Shown here in pieces: positions 7,177-12,666 of a stretch of 21,741 nucleotides of DNA. The stretch is from Oscillospiraceae bacterium (GTDB taxonomy: Bacteria; Bacillota; Clostridia; Oscillospirales; Ruminococcaceae), in assembly GCA_019423445.1 (NCBI GenBank), contig JAHZBJ010000016.1, positions 2,190-23,930 of the forward strand, written 5' to 3'. The notes beneath the pieces were generated by a model. The model did no database searches. It had not been told where the DNA came from and worked only from the letters and a program-made list of their open reading frames with translations. Position 1 is the stretch's first letter. Each line of letters opens with the position of its first letter. Made by a program: the position numbers and the translations under genes.

Positions 7177-7213
7177 AAAAGGGTGTGGACGCTGCCGCGT
7201 CCACACCCTTTTT
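7177..7213. terminator. Strong bidirectional terminator between converging genes
   Basis: AAAAGGGTGTGGACGC (7177-7192), loop TGCC, GCGTCCACACCCTTTT (7197-7212). The 16-bp stem has A-runs and T-runs on both sides, so it can serve the small membrane protein gene (+) and the 398-residue protein gene (-). Confidence 0.93.
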
Positions 7214-7247
7214 ATCTCTGTACTGATCTCCGAGATGTTTTCGGACC

Positions 7248-8444
7248 TCAGCCGGCCTCTCCGGCGCTGTCCCCTTGCCAGAACTTCTCCCAGGCCTCCT
7301 CCCAGGTAAGGCCCCGGTACCCGCCAGCCCAGGCCAGCAGCCGCTCCACCAGAGGAAGCTCTGCCAGTTCCTCCTCAGACAGGGCCGGGCGCTCCTCGTC
7401 GGGCTCCTCTGTAGGCTCGTCTGTGGATTCCTCTTCCTGCTCCCCGTCAGGATCTTCCCCGGATTCAGGATCCTCCTCCCCCAAATCGGGGAGGGGCGGG
7501 GCTTCCTCTTCCTCGTCCTGGCTCTCATGGGGACGGTCCCCCTCCTCAATAATGGGGTCGGACTGAGGCGGCCCCATTTCCTCCTGGCGGCCCTGGCCGA
7601 AGAGCCAATACTGACTGTAAACTTCCTGAAACTCCGCCGCAAAGTCCGGGTCGGAGCACTCCGGCTCCGGCCACTGGTCCTCCCCTGCCGGGAGAGTGAC
7701 CGTAAACACCGGTTCCCAGGGCTCCTGGTCCTTCTCCAGAGGGGTATCTTCCACCAGCACCACCGTCAGGTCGTAAGGATCGCCATCGAAGAATCTCCGG
7801 GCCACCGACCAGTAGAGATGGCTGGAATGGCCGTAGATCTCCTGGGGTGAGAGAGCGGCGCAGAGGGCCGCCGCCAGCTCTGGAGACGGGGCCTCCTGGC
7901 CCTCCTCCGCGTTCCAGCTTCCGGTGACGGTTGCTTCACCCTCCCCGGTGCGTTCCACTGTGTAGCTGAGTCCCGCAGTGGCCTGGGCCCCTGCCAAGGC
8001 GGCCTCCGCCTCCCGGTACACCGGCCGGTCCAGCCACCCCAGAAGGAGCCATCCCCCCAGGGCACAGACAGCCACCGCCGCCACCGCCCAGAAGTTAATC
8101 CCCGTCAGGAACCACCGGGCGAACTCCCCAGGAGTGGAAAAGGGGAGACGAAAGCTGGGAAGCAGCCACATGGAAGCGGGCACCGGACTGGGTTTGACCC
8201 CCTTGGCAGGCTTGGGGGAAGGTTTTTGAGCCGCTTTTTTTGCGGTTTTTCCCTTCCCTCCCAATAGCTTCCCGGGTTTCTTTCCACGGAAAGGCCCCGC
8301 TGTGGCCAGCCGCTGGGACTTCTCCCGGGGCCGGGTTTTCCCGGCGCTCTCCGGCGCAGAGGCTGCCTCCGCCGGGGCATCCGGCTGCGGCGCGTCCTTC
8401 ACGCCTTCTTTTTCCTTTTCCCGCTCTTCCTGGTCCACCGCCAT
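7248..8444 (-). CDS. One-TM membrane protein with basic inside and acidic outside; unknown
   Basis: The 398-residue protein starts at ATG 8444, with GGGAGG about seven bases upstream. Residues 1-115 are hydrophilic and Lys/Pro-rich (for example GKTAKKAAQKPSPKPAKG) and should be cytoplasmic. One transmembrane helix lies near 118-138 (FWAVAAVAVCALGGWLLLGWL). The outside part has a folded-looking region (about 140-300, containing GLSYTVERTGEGEATVTGSW and EDTPLEKDQEPWEPVFTVTL). A very acidic low-complexity stretch follows (about 305-360), then a Trp-rich end (TWEEAWEKFWQG). I recognise no family. The gene is monocistronic, with its own promoter and terminator. Confidence 0.75.
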   Translation of the reverse strand: MAVDQEEREKEKEGVKDAPQPDAPAEAASAPESAGKTRPREKSQRLATAGPFRGKKPGKLLGGKGKTAKKAAQKPSPKPAKGVKPSPVPASMWLLPSFRLPFSTPGEFARWFLTGINFWAVAAVAVCALGGWLLLGWLDRPVYREAEAALAGAQATAGLSYTVERTGEGEATVTGSWNAEEGQEAPSPELAAALCAALSPQEIYGHSSHLYWSVARRFFDGDPYDLTVVLVEDTPLEKDQEPWEPVFTVTLPAGEDQWPEPECSDPDFAAEFQEVYSQYWLFGQGRQEEMGPPQSDPIIEEGDRPHESQDEEEEAPPLPDLGEEDPESGEDPDGEQEEESTDEPTEEPDEERPALSEEELAELPLVERLLAWAGGYRGLTWEEAWEKFWQGDSAGEAG

Positions 8445-8482
8445 GGTTCCGCCTCCCTTCGCCGCATTTCGACATTTATAGT

Positions 8483-8491
8483 ATTGTATCA
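8483..8491 (-). promoter_or_regulatory. Extended -10 promoter element for the acidic/basic membrane protein
   Basis: On the minus strand TGATACAAT (8491-8483) is an extended -10 (TG-n-TACAAT), about 40 bases before the start codon. The -35 region is not clearly recognisable, as is usual for extended -10 promoters. Confidence 0.5.
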
Positions 8492-8519
8492 TGTTTGGAG
8501 AAAAAAGAACAGTTTTTTC

Positions 8520-8640
8520 GTCCTCAAGAGATGATTCTTCAAATTGGAAAATTGTACCCCGCTCACTGAACAGATCGCCTGGGATTCAGAAGGCGGCGGA
8601 AAGCATGGACAAATTTACCCAGGTCCCGGACGGAAGCAAA
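8520..8640 (+). repeat. Diverged copy of the dispersed repeat, upstream of rpmG
   Basis: It begins GTCCTCAAGAGATGATTC (compare GTCCGTGAGAGAAGATTC at the other ends), then CCCCGCTCACTGAAC (8557-8571) and CGCCTGGGATTCAGAAGG (8576-8593). CCTGGG (8578-8583) can pair with CCCAGG (8618-8623), the same pairing as in the tandem units although the enclosed sequence differs. It ends about 60 bases before the rpmG promoter. Confidence 0.65.
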
Positions 8641-8703
8641 CTGCACACCGGCCGGGGCAGCCCCGCCGATGCCCAGAAGGTGTTCTTATAAAGGCAAAAA
8701 ACC

Positions 8704-8733
8704 TTGACAAGCCCCAGTGAATTATGGTATAGT
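8704..8733 (+). promoter_or_regulatory. Promoter of the rpmG-secE-nusG-rplK-rplA cluster
   Basis: TTGACA (8704-8709) is a perfect -35. An 18-base spacer and TATAGT (8728-8733) follow. The transcript should start near 8740 with a leader of about 125 bases. The 420-base gene-free gap 8445-8864 is accounted for by a minus-strand promoter, the repeat copy, this promoter and the leader. Confidence 0.88.
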
Positions 8734-8740
8734 TGGATTA

Positions 8741-8764
8741 CCTCTCGGAGAGGGTTCTTTTTTT
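8741..8764 (+). promoter_or_regulatory. Hairpin plus T-run at the very 5' end of the rpmG transcript
   Basis: CCTCT (8741-8745), loop CGG, AGAGG (8749-8753), then GTTC and seven T. It begins almost exactly at the predicted start point. The stem is short for a terminator; it may be an early-pause or attenuation site, or a 5'-stabilising hairpin. This is inference only. Confidence 0.45.
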
Positions 8765-8864
8765 GTGCGCCCAAACGCCTGTTGTCCCCAGGCACGGACG
8801 TCCAGAAAATCCCTTTCATCAGGAAAGAGGGAGGCAAACTAAATCCATATCAGGAGGTGCCGAT

Positions 8865-9014
8865 ATGCGAGTAAAGATTACCCTGGCCTGCACCGAGTGC
8901 AAGCAGCGCAACTACAATACCACTAAAAACAAGAAGAACGACCCCGACCGGCTGGAAATGAACAAGTACTGCCGCTTCTGCCGCAAGCACACCGTTCATA
9001 AGGAAACCAAGTAA
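8865..9014 (+). CDS. rpmG: Ribosomal protein bL33, zinc-ribbon form
   Basis: A 49-residue protein of the large ribosomal subunit. ATG 8865 has AGGAGG (8852-8857) seven bases upstream and gives the canonical start MRVKITLAC. Two CxxC pairs, Cys9/Cys12 (CTEC) and Cys36/Cys39 (CRFC), make it the zinc-binding (C+) type; the zinc-free paralogues lack them. It is first in the rpmG-secE-nusG-rplK-rplA cluster, and a 17-base gap leads to secE. The frame is open upstream to 8733, but that would begin at the promoter and lacks a ribosome-binding site. Confidence 0.97.
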   Translation: MRVKITLACTECKQRNYNTTKNKKNDPDRLEMNKYCRFCRKHTVHKETK

Positions 9015-9031
9015 GGAAGAGGAGGAGCACC

Positions 9032-9250
9032 ATGGCAGATACCGAAAAGAAGCCCGGCTTCTTCGCCAGGATCTCCCGCTCCTTCCGGGACATGAAGGGC
9101 GAGCTGAAGAAGGTCGTCTGGCCCAGCAAAAAGCAGATCCTCAACAACACCGGCGTGGTCCTCATCGCCCTGGCCATCTCTGCCATCTTTATCGGCGGAC
9201 TGGATTCCATCCTGGGCCTGATCGTCCGCTTTGCCCTGGGCGGCAACTGA
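9032..9250 (+). CDS. secE: Preprotein translocase subunit SecE
   Basis: A 72-residue inner-membrane protein of the SecYEG channel, of the short single-span Gram-positive type. The amphipathic helix with the signature ELKKVVWPSKKQ (about 28-39) precedes one transmembrane helix (about 42-64, TGVVLIALAISAIFIGGLDS). AGGAGGAG lies just upstream of ATG 9032. Its place between rpmG and nusG is the classical bacterial order. Confidence 0.97.
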   Translation: MADTEKKPGFFARISRSFRDMKGELKKVVWPSKKQILNNTGVVLIALAISAIFIGGLDSILGLIVRFALGGN

Positions 9251-9297
9251 CCGTCCGGCTTTCCGGCGGATTTTAAAGTCAGAAGGGAGGGCCTTCC

Positions 9298-9819
9298 GTG
9301 GCGGAAGAAGCAAAATGGTATGTGGTCCATACCTATTCCGGTTATGAGAACAAGGTGGCGGACAGCATCGTCAACGCGGTGGAAAACCGCCAGCTTCATG
9401 ACCTGATCTACGAGGTGAAAATCCCCACCGAAACGGTGACCGAGATCAAGGATAACCAGAAGCGGGAGGTGGAGCGCAAGCTCTTCCCCAGCTACGTTCT
9501 GGTGAAGATGATCATGACCGACGACAGCTGGTACGTGGTCCGGAATATCCGCGGCGTCACCGGCTTCGTGGGCCCCGGCTCCAAGCCCGTCCCCCTGACT
9601 GAGGAGGAAGTGGCCCGCTTCGGAGTGGAGACCCGGAGCACCGAGGTCAACTACGCCGTGGGAGACAACGTTATGGTCTCCGGCGGCTATATGGAAGGCT
9701 TCGTGGGCATTGTGGATTCCATCGACCTGGACAAGAATCTGGTCCGGGTCACCGTCTCCATGATGGGCAAGGAAGTCCCGGTGGAACTGGAGCTGACTCA
9801 GGTTCAGCCCCTGAACTGA
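9298..9819 (+). CDS. nusG: Transcription termination/antitermination factor NusG
   Basis: A 173-residue protein that binds RNA polymerase and couples it to Rho or to ribosomal protein S10. It starts at GTG 9298, with AGGGAGG eight bases upstream, giving MAEEAKWYVVHTYSGYENKV, the standard NGN-domain opening. The NGN domain (about 1-105) contains KREVERKLFPSYVLVKM and WYVVRNIRGVTGFVGP. The C-terminal KOW domain (about 120-173) contains VGDNVMVSGGYMEGFVGIV and ends VELELTQVQPL. Length is typical. It lies 47 bases after secE, and a GC-rich structured gap of 160 bases separates it from rplK. Confidence 0.97.
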   Translation: MAEEAKWYVVHTYSGYENKVADSIVNAVENRQLHDLIYEVKIPTETVTEIKDNQKREVERKLFPSYVLVKMIMTDDSWYVVRNIRGVTGFVGPGSKPVPLTEEEVARFGVETRSTEVNYAVGDNVMVSGGYMEGFVGIVDSIDLDKNLVRVTVSMMGKEVPVELELTQVQPLN

Positions 9820-9979
9820 TCCGGGATCTCAAAGGAACATCCCCCGCCGGATGGCGGGAAACAAGGCGCGCCGGCCCCCCTCGGGCCGGGGAACGCGCTG
9901 TGGGAGGGGGCGGCCCGGCCTTGGGCCCTGGCGCCGCCGCCCGTTAAGAATTACCACTTTTTTGGAGGTGCATTTTTTC
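9820..9979 (+). promoter_or_regulatory. GC-rich structured leader between nusG and rplK
   Basis: Three hairpins are visible: CCCGCC/GGCGGG with loop GGAT (9843-9858); GCGCG-CCGGCCC/GGGCCGG-CGCGC with a GGAA bulge (9866-9898); and GGGCGGC/GCCGCCC (9908-9942). No terminator T-run follows the stems. Ribosomal protein L1 is known to repress the rplK-rplA messenger by binding its leader in several bacteria. Whether one of these hairpins is that site cannot be decided by eye. Confidence 0.5.
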
Positions 9980-10405
9980 ATGGCACAGAAAGTAGTTGGC
10001 TACATCAAACTTCAGATCCCCGCCGGCAAGGCGACTCCTGCCCCCCCGGTAGGTCCCGCCCTGGGCCAGCATGGCGTCAACATCATGGCCTTCACCAAGG
10101 AGTTCAACGAGCGCACCAAGAACGACGTGGGCCTTATCATCCCTGTGGTGATCACCGTCTACGCTGACCGCTCCTTCTCCTTTGTCACCAAGACCCCCCC
10201 GGCGGCCGTCCTCATCAAGAAGGCCCTGGGCCTGGAGAGCGCTTCCGGCGTCCCCAACAAGACCAAGGTTGGCAAGATCACCAAGGAGCAGGTCAAGAAG
10301 ATCGCCGAGACCAAGATGCCCGACCTGAACGCCGGCAGCCTGGAGGCCGCTATGAGCATGGTGGCCGGCACCTGCCGCAGCATGGGCGTCGAGGTTGTTG
10401 ACTGA
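9980..10405 (+). CDS. rplK: Ribosomal protein uL11
   Basis: A 141-residue protein of the GTPase-associated centre of the large subunit. ATG 9980 follows TGGAGGTG (9963-9970) by nine bases and gives MAQKVVGYIKLQIPAGKATP. The N-terminal domain has PPVGPALGQHGVNIMAF. The RNA-binding C-terminal domain carries VTKTPPAAVLIKKALG and ends with KMPDLNAG and the terminal helix. Length is exactly typical. A longer frame begins at 9851 inside the structured leader and is rejected. Confidence 0.98.
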   Translation: MAQKVVGYIKLQIPAGKATPAPPVGPALGQHGVNIMAFTKEFNERTKNDVGLIIPVVITVYADRSFSFVTKTPPAAVLIKKALGLESASGVPNKTKVGKITKEQVKKIAETKMPDLNAGSLEAAMSMVAGTCRSMGVEVVD

Positions 10406-10409
10406 TCAG

Positions 10410-10428
10410 GCTCTCCCGTGGGAGGAGC
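10410..10428 (+). other. Small hairpin in the rplK-rplA gap
   Basis: CTCCC (10413-10417) pairs with GGGAG (10420-10424), and GCT with AGC around one bulged G. Further on, ACCACTTGGT (10442-10451) can also fold, just before the GGAGG of rplA. It may take part in translational coupling. Confidence 0.35.
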
Positions 10429-10470
10429 AAATCCGTTATATACCACTTGGTAGGAGGAGAATAAACGATT

Positions 10471-11184
10471 ATGAAACACGGTAAGAAATATGTGGAGAGC
10501 CGGAAGCTCATTGACAGCACCGCTCTTTATGATATCCCTGAGGCCATTGAGCTCTGCACCAAGACCGGTAAGGCCAAGTTTGACGAGACCGTTGAGGTCC
10601 ATGTCCGTCTGGGCGTGGACAGCCGTCACGCCGACCAGCAGGTCCGCGGCGCCGTGGTCCTGCCCAACGGCACCGGTAAGAAAGTCCGGGTCATGGTGTT
10701 CGCCAAGGGCGACGCTGCCAAGGCTGCCGAGGAAGCCGGCGCTGAGTATGTGGGCGGCGAAGAGTACATGCACAAGATCATGAACGAGAACTGGATGGAC
10801 TTCGACGTGGTTATCGCCACCCCCGACATGATGGGTGTGGTTGGCCGTCTCGGTAAGGTCCTGGGTCCCCGCGGCCTGATGCCCAACCCCAAGGCCGGCA
10901 CCGTCACCCCCGACGCTGCCCGTGCCGTCACCGAGGCCAAGGCCGGTAAGATCGAGTACCGCCTGGATAAGACCAACATCATCCACTGCCCTGTGGGCAA
11001 AGTTTCCTTCGGCGCTGAGAAGCTCCAGGAGAACTTTGACACCCTGATGGGGGCCATCATCAAGGCCAAGCCCGCCGCCTCCAAGGGCCAGTATATCCGT
11101 TCCTGCACCGTGGCCACCACCATGGGCCCTGGCATCAAGATCAACCCCGCCAAGTTCGCTGTGAGCAATGCTCCCGCGAAATAA
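10471..11184 (+). CDS. rplA: Ribosomal protein uL1
   Basis: A 237-residue protein of the L1 stalk, also a known translational repressor of its own messenger in bacteria. ATG 10471 has GGAGGAG upstream. The start MKHGKKYVESRKLID, the central VVIATPDMMGVVGRLGKVLG, the signature GPRGLMPNPKAGTVT and the C-terminal YIRSCTVATTMGPGIKINP are all canonical. It follows rplK by 65 bases. A strong terminator comes after it, and rplJ and rplL, which follow in many Firmicutes, are absent. Confidence 0.98.
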   Translation: MKHGKKYVESRKLIDSTALYDIPEAIELCTKTGKAKFDETVEVHVRLGVDSRHADQQVRGAVVLPNGTGKKVRVMVFAKGDAAKAAEEAGAEYVGGEEYMHKIMNENWMDFDVVIATPDMMGVVGRLGKVLGPRGLMPNPKAGTVTPDAARAVTEAKAGKIEYRLDKTNIIHCPVGKVSFGAEKLQENFDTLMGAIIKAKPAASKGQYIRSCTVATTMGPGIKINPAKFAVSNAPAK

Positions 11185-11216
11185 GCGCGGCTGAACGCGG
11201 CTTTGTTTTGAAGAAC

Positions 11217-11255
11217 GCCCGGCAGCGAAACCCGTTTCGTTGCCGGGCGCTTTTT
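11217..11255 (+). terminator. Strong terminator of the ribosomal cluster
   Basis: GCCCGGCAGCGAAAC (11217-11231), loop CC, GTTTCGTTGCCGGGC (11234-11248), one G-T pair, then GCTTTTT. It lies 32 bases after rplA and closes the rpmG-rplA unit. Confidence 0.93.
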
Positions 11256-11280
11256 CTGACCTGGGAAAGGAGGAGGGCTT

Positions 11281-12108
11281 TTGAACTTCCGGATCGGTAC
11301 CATCGCGCGGCTCCTGGGAATGTCCCCGGAGGGGGTACGCCTCTACGAACGGGAGGGGATCCTCCGGCCCCGGCGGGGGGAGGGGGACGGCGCCTACCGC
11401 ACCTACCAGCACCTGGACCTCACCGCCCTTCTCCGGGCCCGTGGATACCATAACCTGGGCTTTTCCACCTCTGAGACCGCCGACCTCCTCAACGCCGCCG
11501 ACCCTGGGGAGGTGACGGAACAGTACGCCCTCCGGGAGAAGTCCCTGGAGCGGGAGATCCGCTGGAAAGAACTGCTCCTGCAAAACCTCCGGGAGACCCG
11601 AACCCTTATCGGCGAGGCCCGGGCCAGCCTGGGGGAGGTCCGTCCCGGAGTGCGTCCCGCCCTCTACCGCTTCCCCTTTATCCGGGACGGGGAATTCCTC
11701 CTGGACCGGGAACAGGAGAAGGTGTTCAGCCAGTGGGCCCGGCACACACCCCTGGTCTTTACCACCCACAGCAACGACTGGGAGGCCCTCCAGGCCGGGC
11801 GGACCCAGGCAACCTCAGCTCTGGGGGTCTTTGCAGACCAGGCGGAGGAGCTGGGGCTGGATCTGACCTTCGCGGAGTTCTGTCCCCCCTGTCCCTGCCT
11901 GCGCACCATCACCTGGGAGGAGGGGGAGGAACAGTTTCAGCCTCTCATCTGCCTGGCCCCCCTTCTGGCCTATTTGGAAGAACACCCCGCCCAGGTGGCC
12001 GGGTCCCCTATCTCCCGGACCTTTCTCTCCTTCAACAAGCGGGAGTGCTATACCCGCTACCGGGAAGTGTGGCTGCCGGTGCAGGAGAGCCCCGCCTGTC
12101 CAGAATAA
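11281..12108 (+). CDS. MerR-family transcriptional regulator
   Basis: This 275-residue regulator starts at TTG 11281 with a perfect AAAGGAGG seven bases upstream. Residues 1-75 form the winged helix-turn-helix: FRIGTIARLLGMSPEGVRLY, then EREGIL, and AYRTYQHLDLTALLRARGY. A dimerisation helix spans about 85-120, and an effector-binding domain of about 150 residues follows (RPALYRFPFIRDGEFLLD onward). A Cys/Pro cluster, FCPPCPC (near 199-205), could bind a thiol, metal or ligand. Such proteins twist promoters with 19-20 bp spacers and often activate drug exporters. A MATE gene with such a promoter lies 0.5 kb downstream. The ligand is unknown. No promoter is visible in the 25 bases between the upstream terminator and the start. 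Confidence 0.9.
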   Translation: MNFRIGTIARLLGMSPEGVRLYEREGILRPRRGEGDGAYRTYQHLDLTALLRARGYHNLGFSTSETADLLNAADPGEVTEQYALREKSLEREIRWKELLLQNLRETRTLIGEARASLGEVRPGVRPALYRFPFIRDGEFLLDREQEKVFSQWARHTPLVFTTHSNDWEALQAGRTQATSALGVFADQAEELGLDLTFAEFCPPCPCLRTITWEEGEEQFQPLICLAPLLAYLEEHPAQVAGSPISRTFLSFNKRECYTRYREVWLPVQESPACPE

Positions 12109-12124
12109 GTGCTGCTTTTTCAGA

Positions 12125-12159
12125 GAGTCCCTGCCAGCCGGTGGGGACTCCCTTTGTCT
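12125..12159 (+). terminator. Hairpin after the merR gene, moderate terminator
   Basis: GAGTCCC (12125-12131), a 12-base loop, GGGACTC (12144-12150), then CCTTTGTCTTT. The T tract is interrupted, so efficiency is uncertain. Confidence 0.55.
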
Positions 12160-12177
12160 TTACAGGGGCTGAGGGGT

Positions 12178-12195
12178 GTGATATCACGGCCGTGA
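12178..12195. promoter_or_regulatory. Two overlapping perfect palindromes, possible operator
   Basis: GTGATATCAC (12178-12187) and TCACGGCCGTGA (12184-12195) share four bases. They lie about 80 bases before the DUF4177 start. This could be a protein-binding site for the upstream MerR protein or another regulator. No function is proven. Confidence 0.35.
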
Positions 12196-12271
12196 GGCAT
12201 CCTCCCCGCCCTGACAAAGATAGATGCGCCCCGGATGTTCTCATTCCAAAACAGAAAGGAGCCTTTCCACC

Positions 12272-12463
12272 ATGAAGCAGTACGAATATATGGCCGCAGA
12301 TCTAAGCGCCGAGCCCTCCTTCAACGTCCATGTCAAGTTGGAGCGGTATATCGAAAAGCTCAACGAATACGGCCGCCAGGGGTGGCGGCTTATCTCCGGG
12401 ACCGACGACTGGAAATATTCCATCTTTGAGCGGGAGCTGGAGAAAGAAAACCCCTCCGCCTGA
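12272..12463 (+). CDS. DUF4177-like small protein
   Basis: This 63-residue protein starts at ATG 12272, preceded by AAAGGA (11 bases away). MKQYEYMAAD opens the first strand. The helix LERYIEKLNEYGRQGWRLIS shows the E-LN--G--GW-L pattern of DUF4177, and the second strand WKYSIFEREL follows. It is soluble and cytoplasmic, with unknown function. It lies between the MerR regulator and the MATE exporter in the same direction. It may belong to the same regulon, or it may only be a neighbour. Confidence 0.75.
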   Translation: MKQYEYMAADLSAEPSFNVHVKLERYIEKLNEYGRQGWRLISGTDDWKYSIFERELEKENPSA

Positions 12464-12596
12464 TTCCCCTTCACGCCGGAATGGGATTCCACAATGCCTC
12501 TGCCCCTGGCGCCCCCTGCTCCTTTCCCTTTCCCTTCCCAATTGTGAAAGACGACTGAGAAGCTTATTGCCAGGCTCTCTCCCTTTCAGTGCAGTC

Positions 12597-12627
12597 TTGA
12601 CTTTAAACCTGGTTGAGAGTGTATGAT
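12597..12627 (+). promoter_or_regulatory. MATE promoter with 19-bp spacer and MerR-type dyad
   Basis: TTGACT (12597-12602), 19 bases, TATGAT (12622-12627). The spacer is longer than the usual 17 and holds a dyad centred at 12610: ACTTTAAACC and GGTTGAGAGT around one T, with 8 of 10 positions pairing (12600-12620). This arrangement is the hallmark of MerR-activated promoters, and a merR gene lies upstream. The 203-base gap 12464-12666 holds nothing else that I recognise. Confidence 0.55.
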
Positions 12628-12666
12628 ACCATTGATTTGATTCATAAGGGAAAGAGGTTACTATCT

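Noticed and set aside
8605..8691. Possible 28-residue peptide MDKFTQVPDGSK... before the rpmG promoter
   Set aside because: It has no convincing ribosome-binding site and overlaps the repeat copy.
10159..11769. 536-residue minus-strand frame across rplK, rplA and merR
   Set aside because: It is antisense to well-recognised genes and crosses the rplA terminator.
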